From assembly GCA_023053575.1 (NCBI GenBank), contig JAKZAP010000006.1:17121280-17185279 (forward strand): a stretch of 64,000 nucleotides of DNA, in the 5' to 3' direction. Source of the stretch: Branchinecta lynchi (taxonomy: Eukaryota; Arthropoda; Branchiopoda; Anostraca; Branchinectidae). This document shows positions 12,206 through 23,547 of the stretch, one piece after another. The position numbers and the translations under genes are program-made. Every line of letters begins with the position of its first letter. Position 1 is the stretch's first letter. The notes under the pieces were generated by a model. It worked only from the letters and a program-made list of their open reading frames with translations. It did not search any database and had not been told where the DNA came from.

Positions 12206-13050
12206 TTTCCGGAAAAATACAGATTAAAAAAAAATTCGCCGGCGTTGCTTAGTTCAACTTGTTCTGGGTACAGTCGTTGGAAGCTTCGCTTCTTAGCAAA
12301 AGTTGAAACGAAAAGCCGAATATGTGAAATTAAATATATGTATTTAAACCAAAGGAACAATGTCAACTGATGCATTACAGTAAGTTTTACACAAAATTTC
12401 GCCTGCGGCGCATTTTGTAGTATTCCCTATTTGGAAGAATGGTGTATCCTTTAGTTTTCCTTTTAGGATAGAAATTCTTGGGGTTTGAAAAACGTTAAAA
12501 GCCGGAAATTGTATGGTACTATAGCTGAATTTTCCGCAAAAAAAAACAGATTAAAGAAGTTTCGCCTGCGGCGCTTGGTTTAACTTGCCTTGGTACAGTC
12601 GTTGGAAGCTTCGCTTTCCAGCGAAAGTTATAATGAAAAGCCGAATATGTGAACTTTAAAATTCGAAATTATACCAAAGGAATAACCTCAATTGATGCTT
12701 TGTTACAGTTAGTTCACACAAAATTTCGCCTGCGGCGCATTTTGTAGTATTCTTTATTTAGAAGAACAGTGTTTCATTTAGCTTGGCGTTTTAGGATTGA
12801 AATTCGCTGAAACACGTTAAAAGCTAGAACTGTATGGTAGGTATAGCTAAATTTTTCCGGAAAAAAAAGGCAGATTTAAAAAATTTCGCCTACGGCGCTT
12901 AGTTTAACTTGTTCGTGGTACAGTCGTTGGAAGCTTCGCTTTTTAGCGAAGGCTAAAATGAAAAGCTAGATATGTGAACTTAAAATACGAAATTACATCA
13001 AAGGAATAATCTCAACTGATGCATTACAGTTAGTTTTACCCCGATTCTAT
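12206..13050. repeat. 325-bp tandem block 2 of the hAT-like element
   Basis: Three units begin near 12205, 12530 and 12857, each with TTTTTCCG.AAAAA, TTCGCCTGCGGCGC, GTACAGTCGTTGGAAGCTTC and CAAAGGAA.AA..TCAA.TGATGC. The third unit is cut short. Non-coding. Confidence 0.8.
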
Positions 13051-13382
13051 TCTGTGCTGGCGGGAAATGTACGCCGCGGCAACGGCGTGTTTTGTCGGCA
13101 CATTTTTTAGTCCGTCGGCACAAACCAGACGTCCCCCCCCCAAAGGTAAAAGGCTAATGACGCTCCTGGTGAACTGCACCACAGGCGGAAGTCAGCTGAG
13201 GTTTATTTTAGCGATATTTCGACAGAAATCGTCTTCAACCTCAGCCTAGAAATACGAACCTGTAATCAGGTTCACAGAACACTTTTTCATTGGCAGTCCC
13301 GAAAACGTTAGAATTGACTGGGTTCCGTAGACAGGAGTACAGGCCAACTCAACCACATGGTTTGTCGCGCCCGCCGCCAACG

Positions 13383-13800
13383 TTAATTATTATTATTATT
13401 TGTAGTACATTTGGCGTTAAGCTTTTAGCTTGTCGTCATTACTACTCAAGTACAAATGGGTTAGATACACTTAACACACAGAAACTGACACACTGCAAAA
13501 GTAAAAAATTTTCAGAGTATAAAAGCAACTGAGTAAAATGGGGTGTTGACTATACCACGCTTAAAGGTTTGGATACTGCCTGAATCAACAACCTCTGCTG
13601 GAAAACTGTTCCACGGTTGAGTTACCCTGTTGACGAATGAACACTGGCCAAATTTTGTATGTGGTTTCGGAGGGTACAGTTTATAAGGGTGTTGTCTGGT
13701 TGTATGGTAGTGACTGACCTGGAAAAATGACTTGGGGTCAAGATGAAATGCGTTAATAATGTCACGCCTTCGAAATTTTAATGATGGGAGCTGAAGTATG
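13383..13800 (-). pseudogene. LINE ORF2 C-terminal fragment with 3' tail
   Basis: Reading the minus strand from about 13800 to a stop at 13512-13514 gives an open C-terminal domain with no start: KFRRRDIINAFHLDPKSF, YHTTRQHPYKL, KFGQCSFVNRVTQPWNSFP, then IQTFKRG. The RR.D / TTR..P.KL / F..R....WN.LP / FKR pattern is the usual end of CR1/Jockey-type non-LTR retrotransposon proteins. A short 3' UTR and an (AAT)n tail end near 13383. The 5' part is missing. Confidence 0.75.
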
Positions 13801-13894
13801 CCGCTGTGGATATGGAAAGTGTGCCATTTTTGGCTCGTTGCCCATTGTTTGGTTGTCTCGAAATAGCGTTAGCGACTTCAGCCGTGTCGTGTAT

Positions 13895-14154
13895 CCCTAG
13901 GTTCACACAGACGTTCACACTGAGGCGATATCAGCCATGGCCGAGATTTTCGTGGCCAAAATCGGCGATTTCTGTTGCTTCGTCAGGCAATTTCCAATGT
14001 TGGGAAAATTCAACTTTAATCGGGCGACGGTACGATTTATGCACGGAACAGCAACATTTCGCGTTAAATAAGTGTGAACATTCATAAAAATCTTCTGTCG
14101 CTGCGATCGATAAATCTCGTTCATCGCCGCGATTTGCTCTGTGTGAACCTAGGG
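13895..14154. mobile_element. MITE with perfect 16-bp inverted ends, next to exon 6
   Basis: CCCTAGGTTCACACAG at 13895-13910 is perfectly inverted at 14139-14154. The 260-bp interior is non-coding and contains further inverted words (TTCACACTGA / AAGTGTGAA and GGCCGAGATTTTCGTGGCC). The target duplication is unclear. It ends 55 bp before exon 6. Confidence 0.8.
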
Positions 14155-14209
14155 TAGTTCTTTTCAAATCGTCGACCGTTCGAAGATGCCTTAGGTTTAT
14201 TTGTTACAG

Positions 14210-14470
14210 AATGTCCCGAGCAACGCTTCCTGGGAGAACGCTCTACGAATCGTCCAGAAAGACTCCAGATTCTCAGCTTTTGCCAAGCTGAATGAAAAGA
14301 AGCAAGTATTCAATGCTTACAAATCGCAGAGGCAGAAGGAGGAGAAGGAAGATCAGAGAGCAAAAGCAAAGAAGAATAAAGATGAGTTGGAAGCCTTCTT
14401 GCTGAATAATCCGAAAGTTACATCGACATCGAAGTTTACAAAGCTTGAGGAGATGTTTGGACATTTAGAC
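14210..14470 (+). CDS. PRPF40: PRPF40 exon 6, FF1 end and FF2 start
   Basis: Acceptor TTGTTACAG ends at 14209 and donor GTAAGT is at 14471; 87 codons, phase 0 at both ends. [20 protein letters not shown] completes FF1, followed by [16 protein letters not shown], a charged helix, then [20 protein letters not shown] begins FF2. It is the most conserved-looking exon. A 260-bp MITE ends 55 bp before it. Confidence 0.96.
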
Positions 14471-14856
14471 GTAAGTGTTACCATTGTTACTACGACTGTA
14501 TTTGTATGTGAAAAAGCATGCTCAACCTGATGGGGTGTAGTAGGCCGGACATAGATGGTAAATGTCCTTATATACAGTCATCGGAGTCAGGACAGCCTAG
14601 GGCGTCTGGTGGCCTACTACACGTGCAGACTTCACGGGTTCATTGTAGATTCCCCCGATCGATTCACACTAAGGTTTGCGTACCGAATCACAATAGGCTA
14701 TAAACCACCCATCACACAAGTGTCTGATTTATGCCCGAAGGAAGAAGACGAGGATGGGGTCTCAGTAGCTGCGTGCAAAGCGATGCTTGGTCTGCTCAGT
14801 TACTTTTCAGCTCCAGCTTTCGTTTATTCTGTGCTTACCATCTCCTGCAGTGAGTA

Positions 14857-14988
14857 CACTGTGAAAAGTTTCTCCGAGTAAGGATTAAAGTTAACTGCAG
14901 TATTTGCTACTGAGATTAATCTTATCTCTAGCTTTTTAAAGACAAGACTAATCCAAGTAGCAAATATTGCAAGATTTGTTTTACACTT
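14857..14988. mobile_element. CACTGTA-family MITE, copy 1
   Basis: Starts CACTGTGAAAAG after TA and ends TTTTACACTT before TA. Inside is the inverted pair GCAGTATTTGCTACTGAGATTAATC... and GATTAATC-like arm ending GTAGCAAATATTGC. The family is shared with 16331-16572 and 36164-36332. Confidence 0.75.
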
Positions 14989-15013
14989 TAGCTTGTCACG
15001 ACAGAAGAACAGC

Positions 15014-15490
15014 AGGCGAGGTGCAGCGCGAAGCGCTGCGCCGAGGGCGTTTAAGTCCCCAGCCACACTGACTAACCACACCCAAACCGCCTGGTGCTGT
15101 AACCACATTTCTAAGTTTTTACGTGCTTTTCCCAATATGGTTAGGGGTTCCTCTCAGTTACCAGGAATGAATTTTGGCATCGAATAAGGCAGAAAATGGT
15201 ATTACCTGCGAAAGCTAAATAATCTCAAAACAATAAATACTTGTTAAAATTAGGCGAGGTGCAGCGCGAAGCGCTGCGCCGAGGGCTTCTAAGTCCCCAG
15301 CCACACTGACTAACCACACCCAAACCGCCTGGTGCTGTAACCACATTTCTAAGTTTTTACGTGCTTTTCCCAATATGGTTAGGGGTTCCTCTCAGTTACC
15401 AGGAATGAATTTTGGCTTCGAATAAGGCAGAAAATGGTATTACCTGCGAAAGCTAAATAATCTCAAAACAATAAAAACTTGTTAAAATTA
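15014..15490. repeat. 238-bp direct tandem duplication
   Basis: Two units start at 15014 and 15252 and differ at only a few bases. Each begins AGGCGAGGTGCAGCGCGAAG and includes a perfect hairpin GCAGCGC-GAA-GCGCTGC. The pair is bracketed by the 15-bp direct repeat ACAGAAGAACAGCAG (15001-15015, 15499-15513). Non-coding, between exons 6 and 7. Confidence 0.9.
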
Positions 15491-15669
15491 TTTTCCTGAC
15501 AGAAGAACAGCAGCTCAAAGTAATGACGTTGGCCAAAAAAATCGGACACACGTAAATCTCAGAATGGATTAAAGTATTTTTTGCATTGTATTGAATGGTA
15601 GGATCCCGTAATTAACACCGAACCCAGGGATGAAAAAAATTGACAATGCAATATTCCTTCCTGTCCTAG

Positions 15670-15898
15670 GTTTGGCGCTGCGTTCCCGAGCAGGATAGAA
15701 AACTGATATACGAGGACGTCCTGTTTGCCGTTGGGAAGCGGGAGAAGGACGACGCCAAAGCACTCCGAAAAAGGAATATGAAACGCCTAGCACAGGTTCT
15801 GGACGCAATGACGGATATTACCTTTAAAACTACCTGGGAGGAGGCCCAGCAGATGCTGCTCGAAACTCCAGCATTTTCAGAAAATACTGACTTGCTCG
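15670..15898 (+). CDS. PRPF40: PRPF40 exon 7, FF2 end and FF3 start
   Basis: Acceptor CCTAG ends at 15669 and donor GTAAGC is at 15899. VWRCVPEQDRKLIYEDVLF finishes FF2; KREKDDAKALRKRN and the following VLDAMTDITFKTTWEEAQQ begin FF3. It carries one base (G) into exon 8. The EDVLF and TTWEEAQQ blocks match the family closely. Confidence 0.96.
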
Positions 15899-16330
15899 GT
15901 AAGCTTGCTTTGTTCATTTATCCCCACCGACTGTAATTCCGCGTATTCTACACGCTGCTGGATATGTCCTCGGCAAAATCTCAGAAACATAAGTTACGTT
16001 TTTGTATGGCGTTCTCATCTCTCTGTTTTCCGTTTACCATGTCCCGTTTAAAACTGTTTTAGATTTTGCAGAATTAGTGAAGATTTGTAGTGCTAGTCTT
16101 GACACTTAAAGGAAATGCGGCACTATCCGGTCTTGTTTCACAGTTGCTCGGTCAGTTTTGTCCCAGAAGATTAGACCTCGTACCATCTTTCCCATCCATT
16201 CTAACTTTATTTGGTCGATATTTGCTTGTGGCACCCTCGACTCTTTTCGCCCATAATCCCCTGCTTAATCCGTGTATTCGTAGTATCACCCTGTATAATA
16301 CAGTTTTTCGAAGAAAGTGAAATCCAGCTA
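15899..16330. other. intron sequence after exon 7
   Basis: No recognised feature. Confidence 0.4.
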
Positions 16331-16572
16331 CGCTGTAAAAAGAAATCTTGCAGTATTTGCTTCTGGGATTAATCTTGTCTCTAAAAAGATAATCTTAGCT
16401 ATAATTCGGATTAATCTTGTCTCTAAAAAGATCATAATTCGGATTAATCTTCTCGAAAATGATAATCTTATCTATAATTCGGATTAATCTTATCTTAGTA
16501 GAGCTAAGATTAATCCCAGTAGCAAATACTGCAGTTAACTTTAATTCTAACTCGGAGACACGTTTTACGGTG
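16331..16572. mobile_element. CACTGTA-family MITE, copy 2
   Basis: Starts CGCTGTAAAAAG and ends TTTTACGGTG, with TA directly on each side as the target duplication. It contains the family arms GCAGTATTTGCTTCTGGGAT and its inverse ending AAATACTGCAG, with the middle expanded into repeats of CGGATTAATCTT.TCT. Confidence 0.8.
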
Positions 16573-16619
16573 TACGTGCACATACTTGCATATCCGATAA
16601 GGATTCGCATGTGAAATTC

Positions 16620-16920
16620 GCGTCACCACAAGTTTCATCACATATAACACAAAGATGCGCAGTTTCAACAGATAACACTTCGGATGTTATCTTGTATGGT
16701 TTTACAAACGTTATGTATCAAACGGTATGCATAACAAACATTGCGAGAAAGAGCCAAAAACCAACAAAAAGCTTTTCCGATGTCTTGATGACAAACAAAA
16801 GATTCAGCAGATGTTTGTTGGCAGTCTTTCTGCTAATAAATAACGCGGTAATGCCGTAACTTTTGAAAAGCATAACGGCTAACATACTTAGTGTTATCTG
16901 TTGAAATTGCGCATTATCTG
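16620..16920. repeat. ACAGACAACAC repeat, copy 2
   Basis: Diverged relative of 10500-10790 (same order of shared words, including GATGCGCAGTTTCAACAGAT and GAGCCAAAAA). Non-coding. Confidence 0.5.
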
Positions 16921-17221
16921 TCATGCATTTCTTACAGTGGATGGGAAAATTGACGCGAAGCTACAAATACATTACACAAGCACTGCGGAGGATAAAATTC
17001 GTATGTGCAGTAGTTGTTCATAATTTTATCTTAAACACAATGACAACAACTTCGTACTCTATATTTGACACTGCAAAACTGATATATCGGCTACATTTCA
17101 TTAGAGCTATAATTCGGCTCTTCTAGGCAAGGGTCCTCAGTCTTGAAGTTTTAGATCAGAATGGAGGAAAATTTTGTTTCTCCTTATTTTCTACTAAAAA
17201 TATACGGAAAAAACAGTGAGT

Positions 17222-17489
17222 GTGTTCCACCCTACTTACCGTAGTTACTACGCATGCCGTCACGGATTCTGGCTTCTTGACGTCAAGGCTGGAACGAGTT
17301 TTTCTATTCTCAGCGAATTATCGGGCCACAAGCTAATGCCAGTCATGTCACAGAACTCGTAGTTACCACGGTTACTGCGCTCCGTAGTGTGGTAAGCAAA
17401 TAGTTACTGCTAGTTACTATTCCGGGAAGGTTGGAACGGTCAGCGTAGTAACTTTACTATTAGTTACTGTTGCTAGAGGGGTGGAACAC
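17222..17489. mobile_element. GTGTTCCACCC MITE, copy 1 (uninterrupted)
   Basis: Ends GTGTTCCACCC and GGGTGGAACAC are perfectly inverted over 11 bp; the interior is rich in GTAGTTAC / GTAACTAC words. In reverse orientation it aligns along its whole length with 36038-36495, lacking the MITE nested there. Confidence 0.8.
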
Positions 17490-19809
17490 CGTCGGTATCT
17501 AATGCTGCAGTTCCTTCAGTAAACCAATACGAAAGAAGAAATCGAGACAGAAATTTGAGCAGGAAAGGAAAACGGTCAGCAAAAGGAGCGAAATGGCGAA
17601 TCGAGCAACGAACAAAAACGTATCTGAAATTTCGATGAGCATCCAGTCGTTAGTGAACGCCTTAAGCTCTTCGGGCTCAAAAGACCGTGTGTGAGGTTAA
17701 AGTAATCCTGCAAGCCAGGTCAGATTGTATTCGACTATTACCATCAGTATTATAAGGATTGGAAATCCCTTTTCTTTCTATAATGTTTTTCTGTACACTT
17801 TCCTTTTTTTCGTCTTTGAAAATGACGGCTTCGCAGTAAATTAACTATATCAGTCTTTCCTGTCGCCTAGTTTCCTAATTCAGTTCTCAGCTGAAATTAG
17901 CTTTGCTGGTAATAAGTTCCTACCTCCGACATGGGAATGTGAAAACCATGTTTTCCGTAGAAATACAGTCAAGTGGATTAGATAAGTCGAACATCTTGTA
18001 TCGTGTTGAAGGCAAACGGGATTATAATATCTTTTTCTGGCAAACATGAACGGAACTTTCTACGCCCTTACTTTGGTCCCGATCTCGCACTCCCCCCTGT
18101 AACACTGTCTAGATTCATGTATGACTAGCAGATATGTTTGAAGTGGGACATATATTTTGTCCCTGTACCAGAGGAACATTATATGTCTCCGCTAGCTTGG
18201 CCTTTATCTTTACCAGTATATTAACACACATCCGACCTTGCTGGCATGAAGCATAGTTCGATATTTTGTATTCATTCAGGTTTCGCTACAATCGCCTTCG
18301 ATTTGGTCCTAAAATGAATGTGGACAGGGCGGTGTCAGGTGAGTCGAAAAACAAAAAATATTGTAATTATAGTTTCAGTGACAGAATCGCCCAAACATTT
18401 TTTCGGTGTTTTGGCAAAGTCGTAAGGCACTGCTGTATAGGTTACTTTTTTCCTTGTCCTCTTTTTTTTTCAGAGGAGTGTAACAGTTGGATTTTGAGGG
18501 GTTGTGGTCGGAGGGTTTGTGGCCGTATATGCTTGTAAGATTAACTGAAAACGGTTTCTCAGTATCTTTGCTTGATCTTTCGACAACCTCGCTCCTAGTA
18601 ACCTTGGGCCTATATAGCCATGTATTAGCATATTCTCTCTTGGTCCCTCTGAGAGATGTCGACTATATAATTGGGAACTATAGTATGAATTTTGGAAATT
18701 GGAGGGGTGGGCGATAGGTCATTCCTGTGGGCTGTGAGTGTTCGAACGTCTTAACAGACTTGGAGGGTAAGTAAGATTCGTGAACTGAAGAAGTTAGTCT
18801 CGGGAAGTTCGTGAGGTTTTGCTTACGTTCCATCTTACTTTAGCATCTGATGACTCCATCAAAGCGAAGGTAAACCAAAATTCGTTTCAGGGCCCTGAGG
18901 TAAGTCTCTGATTTTCTAGATATTCGCATTCTTTTCCAGTGGTGGGTGTGAAGAATTCACGGTTGTAGTTTCATCCGCAAGATGACACTATCGCCGTTGA
19001 TGTTGCGTCTTTAATTGCTCTCGGTTCCGACGAAAACGTTAAAATACAATTTTTAGAAGGTCAGCTAAGGTCTAACATTGACAGGATGTAATCTTTATGC
19101 AACGAAGAACTGAAAAGAGAACCCAAATTATTTTTTGCCCCTTCGCTCTCGTCAGCAGTTCTGCACAATATTGGGAAAAAAAATATCAGTTTAGATAAAA
19201 GGGATTCGGCGACATGGAAACCAATACCTCCGGTTTTGTCCCTGCTGAGACTAGGCATGTCATAGCCATTCTTAACGGGCTCTTCCAGTAGGCTTCATTC
19301 TGTAGTTGATAGTATCTATGTTAATCGAAAAGTAAAAGGACAAATGTTTACGATTATTCAATGGGTGATCATTAAGCTGTTTAGATGTAAATTGATCAAC
19401 TCTCGGAATCTTCAGATCGAAGTAAGAAAAGTAAAAGAAAACATAAAGCCTAAAACAAGGAAATTGGAACTTGCAAGCAGATATCCTAGTATGTTCTTCT
19501 TTGGAACCGATATTAATTTGTTCTGAGCTTTCAGTTTCTAGTATTGTTTGTTACTTTTGTCTTCGCACGCCGCTTCTAACCTTTCTTTACGTTAACGGTG
19601 CTGGTGATATCGTGGTCGTAACTTTGCGTCGTGCCTTCCTAGCTTATCTGTACTTTGGCATTTCACTTCCGCATGGCTATTTCTTATAATTTCTTATTTT
19701 CTGAAAACCTCTTGTATGTATGCCTTTAGTCCGTCTCTTGTGATGAAAGTTTTTTTTATTCGCAGTTACCCCGTGATGACTCAGTATTTATTTTTGGTAT
19801 TTTTTTTAG
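17490..19809. other. intron sequence before exon 8, nothing recognised
   Basis: More than 2 kb with only short unconvincing open frames. I see no repeat family or gene in it. Confidence 0.4.
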
Positions 19810-19943
19810 CGATGGATAAGATCGATGCGTTGATTGTTTTTGAAGACCACATCCGTGAACTAGAGTCCGAAGAGAATGAGGAAAGAGAGAGAGAGAAGAG
19901 GAGACAGAAACGGGTGCAAAGGAAAACCCGAGATAATTACCTG
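19810..19943 (+). CDS. PRPF40: PRPF40 exon 8, FF3 end and charged helix
   Basis: Acceptor TTTTTTAG ends at 19809 and donor GTAAGC is at 19944. MDKIDALIVFEDHIRELE closes FF3 (family: MDKEDALICFEEHIRALE), then a strongly charged E/R/K run leads to KTRDNYL at the start of FF4. Phase 2 in, phase 0 out. Confidence 0.95.
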
Positions 19944-19989
19944 GTAAGCTCAGCTTCTTCCGTATTCCCTATGTATAACAAGACCAAAG

Positions 19990-21474
19990 TTTTTGATGGG
20001 ATCCCAAAAATTCAATATTTGACCCAGACAATTAGGTCTTGTCTTGGCCAGATCCAGACTTCGCCAGACTGCTTGAACATTTTTACTATTAAAATTCAGA
20101 AACAGATTAAGGCCAAAAAACTAATGACCTGAGAAAACCAAGTTCAGATATGGATTCACCATGTGTCTATCTATAAGTCGTATCTGTTTTGACGAAAACT
20201 TCCTGCCTTACTTCTGCCAATTTCCTGGTTTAGGCCGAATTCCGGAACTACCTGTCCGGCAAAAAAAGAAAGCTAAAAAACGAACTCAGTGTATCTTCTT
20301 TCCCCTATATCAAACATCTGATCAACTTCAAATTAAAGATTAACTTATAACAAATTTTCCGGTTCCAGCCAGATTCCGGGTGAACTATATGTCCGGGTAC
20401 AAAATGATTGTGATACACTTCAGCATCTCTTCTTACCCCTAAATCGGATATCTAATCAACTAAATAAAACTTTTACAATTTTTCAGTTTTTGCCGGATTC
20501 CGGGCGAATTACTTGCCCGGTGAGAAAACGGTTTTCACCGTTGTATTCAACATGTCTTCCTACCCCTAAACCAAACATCTAATCAACTTCAAATAAAACT
20601 TTTTCTTTTAACAGACTTTCCGGTTTTGGCCGGATTCCGGGCTATCTACTTGTCCGGCGAAAAAAGGTTTTTTGCCATCACGTTCAGCACGTTTTCTTAC
20701 CCCTAAATCGAACATCCAATCAACTTCAAATAAAAACTTTTACTTTCAACAAACTTTCCGGTTTTCGCTGAATTCCGGGCGAACTTCTTGTCCGGCGAAA
20801 AAATGTGTTTCACCATCGTGTTCAGCATGTCTTCTTACCCCATAATCGGATATATAATCAACAAATAAAACATTAGCTTTTAACAATTTTCCGGTTTTTG
20901 CCGGATTCCGGGCGAATTACTTGCCCGGTGAAAAAAACGGTTTTCACCGTCGTGTTCAGCATGTCTTCCTACCCCTTGGTCGAACATCTAATCAACTTCA
21001 AATAAAACTTTTTCTATTAACAGACTTTTCGGTTTTAGCTGGATTCCGGGCTATCTACTTGTCCGGCGAAAAAATGGTTTTCATCATCGTGTTACCCCTA
21101 AATCGAACATCCAATGAACTTCAAATAAAACTTTTACTTTCAACAAACTTTCTGGTTTTTGCCGGATTCCGGGCGAACTACTTGTCCGGCGAAAAAATGG
21201 TTTCCACCATCGTGTTCAGCATGTCTTCTTACCACATAATCGAATGTCACATTAGCTGTTTAAAAATATTTTGCTTGCCCCTTAATTTCAACCCCCACCC
21301 CTAAATACACGGCTACAAAGCCCATCTACGAACTCGACCTTACTCTTGACCCGAAGAATCCTCACACCAAGTTTCATCAAAATATCACATTCCCTTCGAG
21401 AGTTATCGTGCTTACAGACGGACGGACGGACAACTTTTGCGATATCCCTCCACTTACGTTTTGGGATCCCAAAA
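19990..21474 (+). mobile_element. family B element a
   Basis: Left end TTTTTGATGGGATCCC, right end the perfect palindrome TTTTGGGATCCCAAAA at 21459-21474. The core holds about six tandem units of roughly 135 bp (TTTTTGCCGGATTCCGGGCG, ACTTGTCCGGCGAAAAAATG, TTCAGCATGTCTTCTTACCC, AATCAACTTCAAATAAAACT). Between core and right end lies a GACGGACGGAC microsatellite and CCTCCACTTACG. No protein-coding capacity seen. Confidence 0.75.
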
Positions 21475-21665
21475 AGAACCCGACGTGCCGACGAGAATAA
21501 CGAGGCCCGACAAGAGCATGCACAATTCTATTTCTTCTGTGCTTTGCCCGACAAATGTTCGCAGGATTTTATTTCTTGCGTATAAAAAGAACCCGATGTG
21601 CCGACGAGTCGACCGACGCCCGACGAAAGCATGAAAAGTTTTATTTCTTCTGTAATTCTTATAGA
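21475..21665 (-). repeat. reverse fragment of the hAT-like element's minisatellite
   Basis: Reads GAACCCGACGTGCCGACGAG and GAACCCGATGTGCCGACGAG with TTTATTTCTTGCGTATAAAA, the reverse complement of the unit in 11285-12205. It begins directly at the end of family B element a. Confidence 0.75.
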
Positions 21666-22475
21666 AACGCTGCACTATTATCCAACTAGTTGGCTAATAT
21701 AAGAAAATTCGTACAGGAACATACCAGGATTATCCAACTAGTTCGCTACTAAGAAAATTCGTAGAGAAACGCTGAGTTATCCTCCCTTCCGATTACCCAG
21801 CGCTAGTCTTTCCTTCATTTTGAGGCTGAAGGTTAAACCTCTCATCTGTTTCGCAACGGGCTAACGGGGGTAAGTCGGCGTAAGCAGGATGTTCTGGTGA
21901 AGGAGCTGCAGGGAATTTAAACTGAGTGCAGCGCACTTGAGTGCCATGCATTTGTGCTTTTTCGTTAGTGCACGCCAGGCATGTAGCAAGGTTTAAAATT
22001 AGAAAGAGATCGGACAACATTTTCAGTCCCAGAATGGGAAAGAATAGAGCGTCAGGGCTTGCTGACTGATGAGGGCAGTTGTTCTCGGTCGATTTTCATT
22101 TTGCGCGACTGGTTCCAAGCGCGCTCTTGCGACTTACGTCGTAAACCAAGCTTCCATAAGTTCTTGAATAATGAATATCGATTCGCGCCAGTAGCCTATC
22201 GGTTACAAGTCTGACAAACCACCTGGTCCTCCGGAGCGAGTATCATCTGGTTCAGAGCAGAATTTACGAACGATGCCTTGTTTTCCTCGTTAAATTAGGC
22301 AACGTCTTGACAGGTTTGTCGTGAAGACAGGCTATAATGGAAGGCCCTCACTGAAAACTTCTCGTGCTTCTTTTAATGAAGCTTAAAATTTTTCTTCGCT
22401 GGGACATGAACGCTTTTGCCAGTAAAAAGATTATTGCGGAAGCCTTTGGTCGAGTCTGGACGGCTGCGATCTATC
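21666..22475. other. intron sequence, nothing recognised
   Basis: A short duplicated phrase TTATCCAACTAGTT (21679 and 21732) and no gene or repeat family otherwise. Confidence 0.4.
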
Positions 22476-23547
22476 TGGGATCCCAGAATTATTATTTGAA
22501 CCAGAAATTCGCGTCTTGTTGATATCCGTTTTTCATCACTCCTTGGAACATTTTACTATTAAAATTTAGAAAGAGAATTTATACCAATGGCTAGTCATCT
22601 GAGAAAACCAAGTTCGGGTATAGATTCAGCACGTGTCTTTGCCCCTATTCGTCGTACCTACTTTGACGAAATATACCGAAACTTCCTGCCTTACTTCTGC
22701 TAAAAATCCTGGTCTCGGCCGGATTCCGGTTTAACTACTTCTCCGGCAAAAAACTAAAGCTCAAAACGAATTCAGCATATCTCCTTACCCTTTTATCGAA
22801 CCTCTAATCAACTTCACATAACCTTTAACTTTTAACAAGTCTTCAGGTTTCGGCCGGATTCTGGGTGAACAGTTTGTCCGGCAAGAAATAATTTTCAAAT
22901 ACGGATTCAGCATGCCTCCTTACCGCGACATTGAACCTCTAATCAACTTCAGACAAAGCTTTTACTTTACAACAAATATTCCGGTTTCGGCCGGATTCCA
23001 GGTGAACTATTTGTCCCGGTTGAAAATTATTGTCATGTATCGATTCAGCATGTCTTCTTGCCCCTTAACCGAACATGTAATCAACTTCCAATTAAACTCT
23101 TTCTTTGAACAAATTTTCTGGTTTTGGCCGGATCCCGGGAGACTTGTCCTGGTAGAAAACGATCGTCATATACGGATTCATAATTTCTTCTTATCCCTAA
23201 AGTCGAACATTTAATCAGCTTCAAATAAAAGTTTTACTTTTAATATTTTTCCGGTTTTGCCTGATTCCGGACGAACTAATTGTCTGGCGAGAAAATGAAT
23301 TTCAGATATGAGATACTAGATCGTCTATCTCATTGGTTTTTTAAAACTTTTTTTCTTCACTTAATTTTAAACCCCTCCCCCACTCTAAATATGGGGCTAC
23401 GGGGCTCATCTACGTACTTGACCCAACAGATCCTCGTACCAAGTTTGAAGAAAATATCTCTACCCCTTCGAGAGTTATCGTGCTGACAGACGGACAACTT
23501 TTACGAAGTCATAAGTATCCCTCCACTTACGTTTTGGGATCCCAAAA
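22476..23547 (+). mobile_element. family B element b
   Basis: Left end CTGGGATCCCAG, right end palindrome TTTTGGGATCCCAAAA at 23532-23547, same order of parts as element a but fewer and more diverged core units (GGTTTCGGCCGGATTC, AATCAACTTCA). The microsatellite is reduced to ACAGACGGAC. Confidence 0.7.

Larger units (their letters stand above)
11186..13168. mobile_element. non-autonomous hAT-like element packed with tandem repeats
   Basis: The element starts CAGGGGCGTCACTATGG and ends with the near-inverse of CAGGAGCGTCATTAGCC, and is flanked on both sides by the exact 8-bp repeat GTGAACTG (11178-11185, 13169-13176). Inverted ends starting CAGGGGCG with 8-bp target duplication are hAT hallmarks. 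No transposase is present. Inside are two tandem blocks, annotated separately, and G/C homopolymers just inside each end. Apparent open frames of up to 214 codons reflect the repeat. Confidence 0.8.
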
